The position numbers and the translations under genes were made by a program. Positions 1 through 11,755 of a stretch of 64,000 bases of DNA are shown here, in pieces (the stretch's first letter is position 1; every line of letters begins with the position of its first letter). The stretch is taken from the NCBI RefSeq assembly GCF_001854325.1, contig NZ_CP017754.1, positions 2,728,001 to 2,792,000 on the forward strand. The letters are read 5' to 3'. The notes under the pieces are model-generated. The model made no database searches, was not told the DNA's origin, and was given only the letters and a program-made list of their open reading frames with translations. The DNA comes from Cupriavidus malaysiensis (GTDB lineage Bacteria > Pseudomonadota > Gammaproteobacteria > Burkholderiales > Burkholderiaceae).

Positions 1-2
1 CA

Positions 3-590
3 CTGCACGATCGACCGACCCTCATCGCCCAGGCCAGTACGGACAGTCGCGGGCTGGAGGTTGATCTGGCAGACGAAGCCCGGCAGGCAGCCCTCAGGAC
101 GGGCAGCGGCCGACAGGTCGCATGGTGGGATGCATTTCATGCAGCGGGAGGACTGCACCCCGTCTTCCGCGGCCTCGCTTGCCTGGATTCGCGCGACGAA
201 CCCCAGTGGGCCTTCGAGATGCACCGCGACGGATCGCTCATTGCAGGCGTATGGGCCTTCCCCGAATGTGGGCACGGGTCCAGCAAACAACAATTGACGG
301 ACTTCTATGCGGGCTTCTTCGAAGATTTCGCTGAAAAAGCGCTGCGTCTGACGGCCGACCTGCCCAAACCGTATCGGTTCACAGCCACCCTACTGCGAGC
401 CAGCAGCCTGCAGTTCGCTGCCGCTGGCTACAGTGGATGGTTTCACGCCCCGCCATCCCCGCGCTTGGAAACGCTGCAATGGCCGCTGCGCTTGACGTCC
501 ACCCCGGACACCTGGCAAATCGCCGCGGCACGGATGAATACCGAGCTGTTCGGCGCGTACGGCCACACCTTCCGGGTCAGCTCGCCATAG
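3..590 (+). CDS. Hypothetical protein, C-terminal part (5' end outside window)
   Basis: One frame is open from the first bases of the window to the stop at 588-590, giving about 195 residues with no start in view, so the gene begins upstream. The composition is that of a soluble globular protein with several aromatic residues (WWDAF near the start, FYAGFFEDF in the middle). I do not recognise the family. It converges tail to tail with the TIR gene, 33 bases away. Because a defence island follows, it may be the end of another defence gene, but nothing in the visible part shows that. Confidence 0.6.
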   Translation: MHDRPTLIAQASTDSRGLEVDLADEARQAALRTGSGRQVAWWDAFHAAGGLHPVFRGLACLDSRDEPQWAFEMHRDGSLIAGVWAFPECGHGSSKQQLTDFYAGFFEDFAEKALRLTADLPKPYRFTATLLRASSLQFAAAGYSGWFHAPPSPRLETLQWPLRLTSTPDTWQIAAARMNTELFGAYGHTFRVSSP

Positions 591-623
591 CCCGACCGAG
601 GCGCGCAGTCACGCCCGGGGCCG

Positions 624-1574
624 TCAGCGCGCGCGCTCGATGAACAGTTGCCAGAGCGCTTCGGCCGCCCCCTCATGGGTCAGCCTGGCCACATTGCCCG
701 GCCAGTGCAGCATCTGCTGGCGGAAGTACATCAACTGGTCGTCTGCCTCAACGCTCAAGATTTCGTTGAAGCTGTTGTCCTGTCCGTTGTCATTGCCCGA
801 ATAGGCAATCTGAGCACGCCCGCCGTACATCCGGCTAATGCGGATGTAGCAACCTGCCACCTTCCTCCCCTCCCGGTACAGCGTCCCCGTGAACGCCTCC
901 TTGGAAAGCGGCCGAAAGTGGGCCTCATAACTCGGGTTGCGCGGACCCAGTTCCTTCACCGAATTTTCGAAGAAGGCGCGGATATAGGCGAAGCCCTCCT
1001 CGAGAAAGCGGTCCCGGTCCATGTCACTAAACTCCTTGCGCAAGGCGAGCGCGCTGGAACGCGGATACACGGCGGCGCCTGGGACGCTGGCCGGCGCAGG
1101 CCAAGCGACCGGCGCCGCCGTGCCAGCCTGGTTGGGCCGCCGTTGGGCCACCAGATCACGCAGCGATTGCACGATGCAGAGAAACGCATCATCAAGTGTG
1201 GGCCATTTGCTGACCGGTTTGCCGTCCCGCGGCAACGCCTTGAGCCGGCCAAACGGCCCCGAGTGCCAGTCACAGGGGCGGACGATGATTGGCACGACCA
1301 CTCCCGTCCCGGCGGCATGCCGAGCCATAGCACGTGTCATCTCTACGCCGTAGCAGTAGTCTGACGCCATGAAGTCGGCGCTGACGAGCAAGAGGATAAC
1401 TTCGGCCCTCTCCAATTCTGCGCTGATGTGGCTTTCAATTTCTCCCCCTGCAGGGATACGGTGATCATGCCAGAGCTCAATCAATCCCTGCTTTCGTAGG
1501 AGGGACAGATGCTTTTCCAGTTCGGCGCGGTAGGATTCATCTGCGTGACTGTAAGAGATAAACGCGCGCGTCAT
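624..1574 (-). CDS. TIR-domain protein with unknown C-terminal domain
   Basis: 316 residues. Residues 1-150 form a TIR domain: the opening strand reads FISYSHADE, a BB-loop-like stretch follows near residues 38-46, and SDYCYGVEM places the glutamate used by NADase-type TIR domains at residue 78. After a proline/alanine-rich linker (about 155-180) comes a C-terminal domain of about 135 residues that I do not recognise. It may sense a trigger or bind a partner. Bacterial TIR proteins usually destroy NAD+ or make signalling nucleotides during phage infection; that role is inferred here. The start follows a CGGAGT ribosome site. The gene is divergent from the RloC-like gene at 1799, with a 224-bp shared intergenic region. 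No ThsA-type SIR2 partner is present. Confidence 0.8.
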   Translation of the reverse strand: MTRAFISYSHADESYRAELEKHLSLLRKQGLIELWHDHRIPAGGEIESHISAELERAEVILLLVSADFMASDYCYGVEMTRAMARHAAGTGVVVPIIVRPCDWHSGPFGRLKALPRDGKPVSKWPTLDDAFLCIVQSLRDLVAQRRPNQAGTAAPVAWPAPASVPGAAVYPRSSALALRKEFSDMDRDRFLEEGFAYIRAFFENSVKELGPRNPSYEAHFRPLSKEAFTGTLYREGRKVAGCYIRISRMYGGRAQIAYSGNDNGQDNSFNEILSVEADDQLMYFRQQMLHWPGNVARLTHEGAAEALWQLFIERAR

Positions 1575-1798
1575 GATCGACTCCGGATGTACGGGGATTT
1601 CGCATTCTAGCGAAGTTCATCAAGCAGGTTGGTGCGCTATCGCCAGCCACTGAGACCCGTCGCGGACGCTGCCAATTGGCTGGGAGCGTCCAGTCGTGCT
1701 AACGGTTCCACGCGCGCCAGCCGTACAAAAACTGTCGCGACTAGTCAGCGCGCATCAGAACATACTAGGCAAGAGGCTATGAGAGTGGGGGCTACCGC

Positions 1799-4219
1799 AT
1801 GATCGAAAAAATCGATATCCAGAACTTCGGGTGCTATTCCAGCTTCGCCTGGAACACCGAAGTCCGTGACCGGGACGACCAGGTGGCCAAGTTCAAGAAG
1901 CTGAACGTGATCTATGGTCGCAACTACTCTGGAAAAACGACCCTATCGCGAATCATCCGCGCCTTGGAAACAGGATCGATTTCTTCTCGCTACACGGAAC
2001 CAGCGTTCACAGTCACGCTTTCCAGCGGCGTTCTATCTCACCACGACATTCCCGCAGTAGCCAACGACGTCCGCGTCTACAACAAGGACTTCGTCGACGA
2101 CCATCTAGGATTTCTCCGCGATGAAAACGGACACATCTCCCCCTTCGCCGTGCTCGGATTGCAGAACAAAGAGATCGAGGCGGAGATCGACGCCCTGGGA
2201 AGGGAACTCGGCAGCGTCGAAAGCCAGACCGGCCTACGCCATCACTACCAGGAAAAGAAGATAGATCATGTCAATAAAATGAAGTTAGCAAAGGAAGCCG
2301 CGGATGAGTTAGATAGGCTGCTCGTCGACAAGGCCAACAAGCGCCCGACCGGTGTCAAGCACAATCCTCTCTACCGCGATGCTAACTACGATGTCCGTAA
2401 GCTGAAGGCCGACATCAAGACTGTCCGTGATGACAGGTTCTCCCCGCTTGCAGAGGCCGAGCGAAACGCCAAGGTCGATCTGCTTGGCGAAACCGCCCTT
2501 CCCGACATCCGGCAACGCCTGGCGTTTAGTCCTGCGCTTGGAACACTGACAAGCTCGGTCAATCTACTCACCACAAAGAAGATCCAGCCAAGCGCGCCAA
2601 TCCAGGAATTACTGAACAGCGCTTTGCTCCAGAACTGGGTCAAGGCTGGCATCGAATTGCATCAACATGGACGCTCGACTTGCGCGTTTTGTGGTAACGC
2701 GCTGCCAGCTGATCTATGGAAGACATTGGGCGACCACTTCAATCAAGAGTCCGTTGATCTCGAGAAGCGACTCAAGGCGACACTGGATGAAGTCAACAGC
2801 GAACGCGTACGCATCGCCAATGTAGTCACCGTCGAACGGAAGGATTTCTACACTTCGCATCAGGCCGCGTTTGACGGTCATCTCAGCGAACTCGAAGGAG
2901 CGTTCGACGCGTATAAAAGGAGCCTTCTACTTCTCTCGGATGAACTAAGTGCGCGCCTCAACGATATCTTCACCGACCGCCCCACCTGCAACATTTTGGA
3001 TCACTCTAAATCGGTATTAGAAAAGCTCACGGCCATCAACGCACTCATCGATCAGAATAACAAAGCGACAGCCTCTCTGTCTGACAGGCAGGCAACTGCA
3101 CGAAGTGATTTACGCCTGAGTGAGATCGCGCAGTTTGTCATCGACATTGGTCTCGATGAGAAGGAAATCAGGATAAGTGAACTGGACGCCCAGGTTACCA
3201 AAGCGAAAGAGGAACGCGATGCCGTGGAAGGCGAAGGAAAGAAGAGAAGTGAGCGAATCAAGGAACTGAAAACCCAGCTCCGGGATGAGAGACGGGGAGC
3301 CGAAAAAGTCAACCAGTATCTCGGACATTTTCTGGGGCATGGTGGACTACGACTGTCTGCACAGGAAGAACCCGATACGAGCCCCGACCGCTTCCAGATC
3401 ATGAGAGGCGACCAAATTGCATATAACCTGAGCGAGGGTGAGTGCAGCCTTGTTGCTTTCTGCTACTTCCTCGCCAAGCTCGAGGATATCGATACACAAG
3501 GCAAGCAGCTGATCATCTACATCGACGACCCCATCTCGAGCCTCGACAGCAATCACGTCTTCTTTGTTTTCAGCCTAATCGAGAACTACCTGGCCAAGCC
3601 CATCGAGGACGAAAACGGCGCCATCATTAAGGATGCGAATGGCAAACCGACATATCGGTATAAGCAACTATTCATCTCGACACACAATCTAGAATTTCTG
3701 AAGTACCTGAAGCGGCTCACTAAACCAGGGAAAGATACCGAGAGCTTCCTCATCACCCGAAAGGAGACGACCAGCACGATCGGATTGATGCCACACTACC
3801 TGCGAAACTACGTGACCGAGCTAAACTATCTTTTCGGTGAGATTTTCTGCTGTGCGGACGACACTAATGCCATAAAGCACTACCACAGCTTTTATAATTT
3901 CGGCAACAACCTGCGAAAATTCCTAGAGGCGTTTCTCTTCTTCAAGTATCCGTTTGTCAAAAGTGACCGGAGCGATCACGACAACCGTATCAAACTCTTC
4001 TTTGCAGACGGTACCAGCTCGGAGGCGTTCGTCCAACGCCTGATTAATGAATTCTCGCATCTAGGTGAATTCATTGATCGTGGTACTCAGCCGATCGATT
4101 GCACAGAAATTGCGTCACTTGCAAAGTTCGTTCTCAAAAAGATTCGCGACAATGACAAGCATCAGTTTGAACATTTTCTGCTTAGTATTGAACGAACAGA
4201 TCCGTTTGCAGAGGCGTAG
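1799..4219 (+). CDS. rloC: RloC-like anticodon nuclease (AAA_13 ATPase with zinc hook)
   Basis: 806 residues. An SMC/Rad50-like ATPase is split by a coiled coil: Walker A GRNYSGKT at 40-47, signature LSEGE at 544-548 and Walker B ending IDDP at 575-578. A CxxC pair at 295/298 in the coiled coil matches a Rad50-type zinc hook, as in RloC. The C-terminal region carries Arg706, Glu710 (R-x3-E) and His754, the arrangement expected of the PrrC/RloC anticodon-nuclease triad. RloC cleaves tRNA anticodon loops and excises the wobble base after phage or DNA-damage cues (known for the family). PrrC and many RloC genes sit inside type I restriction loci, but no hsd genes are visible here, so this copy is stand-alone. 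The triad assignment is by eye. Confidence 0.75.
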   Translation: MIEKIDIQNFGCYSSFAWNTEVRDRDDQVAKFKKLNVIYGRNYSGKTTLSRIIRALETGSISSRYTEPAFTVTLSSGVLSHHDIPAVANDVRVYNKDFVDDHLGFLRDENGHISPFAVLGLQNKEIEAEIDALGRELGSVESQTGLRHHYQEKKIDHVNKMKLAKEAADELDRLLVDKANKRPTGVKHNPLYRDANYDVRKLKADIKTVRDDRFSPLAEAERNAKVDLLGETALPDIRQRLAFSPALGTLTSSVNLLTTKKIQPSAPIQELLNSALLQNWVKAGIELHQHGRSTCAFCGNALPADLWKTLGDHFNQESVDLEKRLKATLDEVNSERVRIANVVTVERKDFYTSHQAAFDGHLSELEGAFDAYKRSLLLLSDELSARLNDIFTDRPTCNILDHSKSVLEKLTAINALIDQNNKATASLSDRQATARSDLRLSEIAQFVIDIGLDEKEIRISELDAQVTKAKEERDAVEGEGKKRSERIKELKTQLRDERRGAEKVNQYLGHFLGHGGLRLSAQEEPDTSPDRFQIMRGDQIAYNLSEGECSLVAFCYFLAKLEDIDTQGKQLIIYIDDPISSLDSNHVFFVFSLIENYLAKPIEDENGAIIKDANGKPTYRYKQLFISTHNLEFLKYLKRLTKPGKDTESFLITRKETTSTIGLMPHYLRNYVTELNYLFGEIFCCADDTNAIKHYHSFYNFGNNLRKFLEAFLFFKYPFVKSDRSDHDNRIKLFFADGTSSEAFVQRLINEFSHLGEFIDRGTQPIDCTEIASLAKFVLKKIRDNDKHQFEHFLLSIERTDPFAEA

Positions 4220-4523
4220 CTGCCGCCAACACCGAGGATGTGCTGCCGACCTCTAACGGCATGGATATCGAAGTCTAGCGATTTACAGCGCCAATCAACC
4301 AGCACTACTTTCCGCCGGGGAGCACGCGGCGAAGTCTCAGCCTTCGAGCGTTTCGACCTCTAGGCGAGCGAGTGGATGCCCCTGACGTTACCTCTATGCG
4401 TTCGTCGAAAATCAGATTGCGATGATGACGCATGGTGTCATGCGAATTGTGGAACGGATCTCAACTGGCCAGATTCTGCCGTCCTTCCACGCACCGATGA
4501 ACTGCGGAGTTCGCCGATTTTCT
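4220..4523. other. Intergenic stretch between rloC and the IS66 left end
   Basis: About 300 bases with no credible gene. A minus-strand frame through 4412-4540 reads partly protein-like (TPQFIGAWKDGRIW) and runs into the left end of the IS66 element, so it may be the scrap of a gene broken by the insertion. I could not identify it. Confidence 0.4.
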
Positions 4524-4562
4524 GTAAGCGTGTAGCCAGCACCGCCTTGACGTCCGATGCAG

Positions 4563-6134
4563 TTACGCTGGCTTAACCAGTTGCTCGGCAACGAACCAGG
4601 GCAGAAGCTCGTCGACACGGTTGACCGCGTGATCTGGGATGAGCGCGAGCACGAGGCGCAGATAGGCCTCGGGATCGACGCCATTGAGTTTGGCTGTGCC
4701 GATCACGCTATAGATTGCCGCAGCGCGCTCTCCGCCCGAGTCTGCACCCACGAATAGGTAATTGCGCCGCCCGATGGCCACGCCGCGCAGGGCACGCTCG
4801 ACCGGCAAATTGTCGATCTCCAACTGCCCGTCGTCGCAATAGCGCGTGAGAGCCGCCCACCGATTCAATGCGTACAGAATCGCTCGACTCGTGTCGGATT
4901 TGCGTGAGAGCGTCTCCAGCGTGTCGCTCAGCCACGCGTGGAGTTGATCGAGTAGAGGGCTCGCCTGCGCCTGGCGATATGCGCGACGCTCGTCGGGCGG
5001 TTTGCCCCGGATCTGCTCTTCGACCTTGTAGAGCGCTCCAATGCGTTCCAGCGCTTCGGTATTCAAGGCATTCGGGCGGGCTGCATGCAGTTCGTAGAAT
5101 TGCCGTCTGGCATGGGCCCAGCACGCTGCTTCGGCAACGCGTCCCGTTTCGTAGATCGCTTGATAGCCACCGTAGGCATCAGCCTGCAACGTCCCGTTGA
5201 ACGAGTCGAGATGGTGCTGCGGGTGGATGCCTTTGCGGTCCGGTGTGTAGGAAAACCAGACGGCCGGCGACGTCGCATCGCCCGACGCACTGTCATCGCG
5301 CACGTACACCCACAGGCGCCCAGTCTTGGTCTTCCCGTTACCTGGCGCGAGCACCGGCACTGGCGTATCGTCGGCGTGGAGCTTCGTTGCCGCCATGACA
5401 TGACGGCGCAGCGCCCCGACGAGCGGCTGCAGCAGCGCCGCACAGTGGCCCACCCACTTCGCTAGCAGCGAGCGCTCCAACTCGACGCCTTCACGCGCAT
5501 AGATCACAGACTGCCGGTAGAGCGGCAGATGATCCGCGAACTTCGAGACCAGTACATGAGCCAGCAGTCCTGGACCAGCCATGCCTCGCTCGATGGGGCG
5601 GCTCGGCGCAGCAGCTTGAGCGATATGGTCGCAACACGAACACGCCAGCTTCGGCCGTACATGGCGGATGACCCGGAAGCTCGCCGGCACATATTCGAGT
5701 TGTTCGGAAACGTCCTCGCCAAGCCGCTTCATCGGCGCACCGCATGCCGAGCAGGCTTCACGTGATTCGGGCCAATGGGTCTGGATCTCGCGCGGCAGGT
5801 GCTCCGGCAACGGCTTGCGTTGTATCTGTTCCGGTGCCGTGCGCGACGTCTTCGGGATCTCGATGGGAACTGCGCCTTCGTCGCTTTCGAGTTCCTCCAG
5901 GCGCAGTTCGAGTTGTTCGAGCTGGCGATCCAACTTCTCCGAGCTACGACCGAACTGTATGCGACGCAGCTTTGCGATCAGCAACTTGAGATGCTCGATT
6001 TCGGCTTTGTCGGTGGCCGTCGCCGCTCTCTGCGATTCGACCACGTCTTCCAGATGCCCGATGCAGGCATCGCGCTCGAGCAGCAAGGCCTTGAGCGTTT
6101 CGATGTCGTCCGGGTACGCGTTCGCCGTCGTCAT
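4563..6134 (-). CDS. tnpC: IS66-family transposase (TnpC)
   Basis: 523 residues, full length for the IS66 DDE transposase. The N-terminal part (1-115) is charged and probably coiled coil (leucine-rich, with RIQFGRSSEKLDRQ typical of the family). A zinc-binding segment with CSACGAP and CSCCDH follows near 130-170. The catalytic core contains the family block HADDTPVPV and later the tail YLFVGADSGGERAAAIYS. It lies 29 bases after tnpB in the same operon. It appears intact, so the element may be mobile. Confidence 0.93.
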   Translation of the reverse strand: MTTANAYPDDIETLKALLLERDACIGHLEDVVESQRAATATDKAEIEHLKLLIAKLRRIQFGRSSEKLDRQLEQLELRLEELESDEGAVPIEIPKTSRTAPEQIQRKPLPEHLPREIQTHWPESREACSACGAPMKRLGEDVSEQLEYVPASFRVIRHVRPKLACSCCDHIAQAAAPSRPIERGMAGPGLLAHVLVSKFADHLPLYRQSVIYAREGVELERSLLAKWVGHCAALLQPLVGALRRHVMAATKLHADDTPVPVLAPGNGKTKTGRLWVYVRDDSASGDATSPAVWFSYTPDRKGIHPQHHLDSFNGTLQADAYGGYQAIYETGRVAEAACWAHARRQFYELHAARPNALNTEALERIGALYKVEEQIRGKPPDERRAYRQAQASPLLDQLHAWLSDTLETLSRKSDTSRAILYALNRWAALTRYCDDGQLEIDNLPVERALRGVAIGRRNYLFVGADSGGERAAAIYSVIGTAKLNGVDPEAYLRLVLALIPDHAVNRVDELLPWFVAEQLVKPA

Positions 6135-6163
6135 GCCAGCAGTCTACGCGCCGACAGGCAGGT

Positions 6164-6514
6164 TTACAACGCCGAGGTCGGCTCCGCCGTACGCACCGGC
6201 TGTCGCCAGTCGATGCCCTCCAGCAGCATTGAGAGCTGCGCCTGGCTCAGGCTGACAATACCCCCATCCGCACGCGGCCAGACGAATCGGCCTCGTTCAA
6301 GCCGTTTCATCAGCAGACACATGCCATCACCGCTCCACCAAAGCACCTTGACCAGATCACCTAGGCGACAGCGGAACACGAACACGTGACCACTGAACGG
6401 GTCCCGCTCCAGCACAGTCTGCACCTTTGCCGCCAGGCTGTTGAAGCCGCAGCGCATGTCCGTCACGCCCGCAGCCAACCACACCCGAGTTCTGGCGGGA
6501 AGGCCCAGCATCAC
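6164..6514 (-). CDS. tnpB: IS66 accessory protein TnpB
   Basis: 116 residues, the usual length for IS66 Orf2. Family blocks are clear: [14 protein letters not shown] near the N-terminus, then [18 protein letters not shown] and [10 protein letters not shown]. Its start codon overlaps the tnpA stop (ATGA), so the two are translationally coupled. It is needed for transposition of IS66 elements, although its biochemical role is not well defined. Confidence 0.92.
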   Translation of the reverse strand: MMLGLPARTRVWLAAGVTDMRCGFNSLAAKVQTVLERDPFSGHVFVFRCRLGDLVKVLWWSGDGMCLLMKRLERGRFVWPRADGGIVSLSQAQLSMLLEGIDWRQPVRTAEPTSAL

Positions 6515-6873
6515 GTACCCACTCCCAGCAAGCTCACCAGCACAAGCTGCAGTACATCAGCCTCGGGCTTACCGTCGAAACGCACACGCACGCCACGACA
6601 TTCGATGACGAAGCTGGAAGACCCAGTCAGCACTGGTTTAGGTTGCGGTGCCATCTGTACGGGCAGGAAAAACTCGGCCGGCTCGCATGCGGATGCCGAG
6701 GCTCGCTCCTGATCCCGCCGCCATTTCGACACGAGATTCGCGTTCAAGCCGTGCGTGCGCGCAACTTCCGCTAGCGAGCGCGACGGGTCCCGTGCTTCAG
6801 CGGCGACCTGCGCGCGGAACTCCTTCGAGTAATTCTTGGAGCCTCGCTGGCGACCCCGCGCCTTGATTTCCAT
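6511..6873 (-). CDS. tnpA: IS66 TnpA, HTH protein
   Basis: 120 residues. The N-terminal half is a transposase-type helix-turn-helix ([19 protein letters not shown] then [15 protein letters not shown]). The C-terminal half matches IS66 Orf1 (PVQMAP, then a short basic beta segment). It is the first gene of the IS66 operon, 86 bases inside the right inverted repeat. Confidence 0.9.
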   Translation of the reverse strand: MEIKARGRQRGSKNYSKEFRAQVAAEARDPSRSLAEVARTHGLNANLVSKWRRDQERASASACEPAEFFLPVQMAPQPKPVLTGSSSFVIECRGVRVRFDGKPEADVLQLVLVSLLGVGT

Positions 6874-6959
6874 ATTTTCTGGTTCCCATCAGAATGTGGT
6901 GGGAGCCAGATTGCCGTCTATGGATGTTCATGAACAGACGGTACTGGGGCAACGCTTAC

Positions 6960-7181
6960 CAGTGATATGGCCAACTGACCGAGAAGTAGCAGACGCAGAA
7001 TCCAAGCACAAAGAAACCGACTCAGCTTCCGCAGGATCAGGCGGATGTTGTGACTGGCGCCGCACAGGACTGCATGCAGGGCATCGCCGAGCGGGCGCTT
7101 CAGCCAAGCTTGCCATCCGCCTTCATGTGCCCGATAGCAGGCTCGATGGCACTGCGTCGCTTGATCATCGCCTTGATGGCT
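6960..7181 (-). pseudogene. Remnant of an IS5-like transposase C-terminus
   Basis: The minus strand reads MIKRRSAIEPAIGHMKADG, then after one frameshift KRPLGDALHAVLCGASHN and RLILRKLSRFL. This is a typical C-terminal block of IS5-type DDE transposases (RRSAIEP..GHMK..G). The N-terminal two thirds are absent. The IS66 right end sits directly after its last recognisable codons, so IS66 probably landed in or next to this older element. Confidence 0.7.
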
Positions 7182-7485
7182 CAGGTAACGCCTCGATCAG
7201 AATTTGCAGGATTCTGGGTGCAAATATGCCTCATTCTTGCAATTCCTGATACCGGGTACTTCCCGCAAAGCCTTGACTGGCATGCCTCTGCGGGATTGTT
7301 CAGGGCCGACTACGTAAAAGCTATTCAAGGACTAGGAACAACAAGTGCGTTGGCAGACGATTCCCGCAAGCGTCCGGCGCCACTTGGGAACGGCCCGAAC
7401 TCCCTATGGCGTTGCCTCAACACTTGTCCGGGCAGCCCGTTACGGGCGGCACCGGCCCGTCTCACTGCAGAGGCTCCACGGCACG
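7182..7485. other. Non-coding stretch between IS remnant and ABC-3C operon
   Basis: About 300 bases without a supported gene. I see no clear promoter, terminator or further transposase sequence. Confidence 0.4.
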
Positions 7486-10025
<2,540 letters not shown>

Positions 10026-11221
10026 TTGTAAAGCAATTTTGAATCGTTCATCTTGGTGTGCAAAAGACCATTGCGAAACCAATCCGGAGTGTCATCGAAC
10101 AACGAAAGGCTTGGTGGAGGCTCCATCATGGTCCTGTCATAGAAGCGCCTCGAATGTTTGATTTCGTCTTCGCAGTCGCTGCATGCAATCGCGTAGCCCA
10201 TCTCAAAGCGCTGGATGACACCATACTCGAAGTCTCGGAGAACATCTTCCTCAACCCTGTAGTGCTCGAACTCTTCCCTGATGGTCTGAACCGTGGCCTG
10301 ATACTGTTGAATAGCTACATCAATCCGCTCAGTGTGCTGAATCTCTTGAATCTTCCGGATGAACGGCTCATCGGCCTGTACGGCAGGAAGGTCCCCTGCA
10401 TCCAAAATTCGCTTCAAACTCGGGAAAACTCTGGACGCGTATCCGAACGTCGCTTGTAGATCGCGGAGTTTTGCGTCAAATTGCTCGCACGTGATCTCCC
10501 AGTTGCCATCTAGCGAATCGGCGCGGCATACGAAACCGATCAGCGCATCAATAAAATTTGTCTTGCGAGAATCCGTAAGACCGCGAATCTTCGTCTCCAA
10601 GATTTTTTCATAAAGGTCACTCATGCGGTCAGTCTGCGCTTCGATCCATACCTTCGCTATCACCTTCAGAAGACGAGGCCGTCGCTCGTCTGCGAGGATC
10701 CATTGTTGGAGTTCAAGCACTTCACTCAATTCGGCCGGAGCAGATTTCTTTGACCCTGACGCCTGCCTTTTCGACGCCGCCGTTTGCCTCTTCTGAAAAT
10801 CTGCCATTTGCTTGGCATGAATCTTTTCAAGAAGCGTTAGACGGTTAGCTGGCTGTGCATTCCAATTCGCGAGCTTCGCGCGGGCGCCGATAGGTTGAGT
10901 GGAATACAGAACAAGCGCTGCATAGTCATCATGCTTGAAGGCATCGTCCATCCAGTTGCGCAAGGTATTCCAGAAACTCGAATGACCATCAGAGAGCGGC
11001 TCCTTGACGTGCTTTACCTCCGTCTGCTTCTTGCTAGGGATGGTCAAATCTCCGCATTTTTCGATCAACAGCCGCTCACCTCGTCGCAACTCGTAGCATT
11101 GCTCGACGGCCACGCAAAGCTGATATATTGTTCCCCGCGCCGACGTAGATGCATCGGCACGATAGCGTCCTGCTACCATACGCGGTATCTCGCAATAGGG
11201 ATAGTCGTCACCACTCGACAA

Positions 11222-11383
11222 TCACCGCAATTAGTAAAAGATTAGTTAAATATATCACTATCCCTAAGATTTCGACCGAACGGAACCCTCCTAAACCCGA
11301 CGTTCGTAGGGTGTCAAGAGTACCTCAGGCCACGTCGGACGAACGTCCACCATCAGCTCATCTTCAAGTCGTCCATATTCCGG
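11222..11383. promoter_or_regulatory. AT-rich leader upstream of the ABC-3C operon
   Basis: This 160-bp stretch is distinctly more AT-rich than its surroundings near 11225-11275 (runs such as TTAGTTAAATATAT). It is the only place where a promoter for the ABC-3C operon could lie. No clear operator palindrome was seen. Confidence 0.4.
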
Positions 11384-11755
11384 TTAGGAGTATGTGGCCA
11401 TGATTTCCCAGACCTCGAACGGATGTTCCGTCAGGTTGGCGGAGGCGACGATATCGATCTCGCCGGCTTCCAGGACCAGCTTGACGAAGTTGGCTTGCTC
11501 CAGATAGTCGGGCGAGATGGCCTCAGCCGCGTCGCTCAGTCGGGGCGTCACGTAGCCAAGGTACTGCGGGTCGGGCACGAACAGATCGATGTCGCGGGAA
11601 AAGCGATGGTGGTACCGGAGCATGAGAACGGTGCCGCCGCCGAACGTCCAGAGCGGCTCAATCCCACCGTGTTTGCGCACCTCGTCCATCAAGGTGAATG
11701 CATGCGGGAACAGGCTTTCCCAGATATCCCCTTTCCGTTCCACCTTCATGCCCAC
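11384..11755 (-). pseudogene. AbiEii/AbiGii-type nucleotidyltransferase toxin, 3'-truncated
   Basis: 123 residues. The catalytic front of a minimal nucleotidyltransferase toxin is intact: FGGGTVLMLRYHHRFSRDID carries the GG...DxD metal and nucleotide site, with Asp55 and Asp57. Relatives continue after the block FEVWEIM into a segment that starts VETxAEIIAKK and run to 200 residues or more. Here the frame ends four codons after EIM, so the C-terminal half is missing. Its start overlaps the antitoxin gene by 10 bases. It may be inactive or a relaxed toxin. Confidence 0.65.

Larger units (their letters stand above)
4524..6959 (-). mobile_element. IS66-family insertion sequence, complete
   Basis: 2436 bp bounded by imperfect inverted repeats. 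The left end starts GTAAGCGTGTAGCC at 4524 and the right end, read inward from 6959, starts GTAAGCGTTGCCCC; about 17 of the first 23 positions match. It carries the three genes expected of the family (tnpA, tnpB, tnpC) in one minus-strand operon. The flanking 8-mers, GATTTTCT at 4516-4523 and CAGTGATA at 6960-6967, do not match, so there is no target duplication. The right end abuts a decayed second transposase. Confidence 0.9.

Noticed and set aside
624..4219. Thoeris or another known TIR two-gene system
   Set aside because: No SIR2/macro ThsA partner is present and the neighbouring gene is an RloC-like ATPase on the opposite strand.
1799..4219. PrrC within a type I restriction locus
   Set aside because: No hsdR, hsdM or hsdS in view, and the protein is twice the size of PrrC with a zinc hook, which fits RloC.
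4516..6967. 8-bp target duplication around the IS66 element
   Set aside because: The flanking 8-mers GATTTTCT and CAGTGATA do not match.
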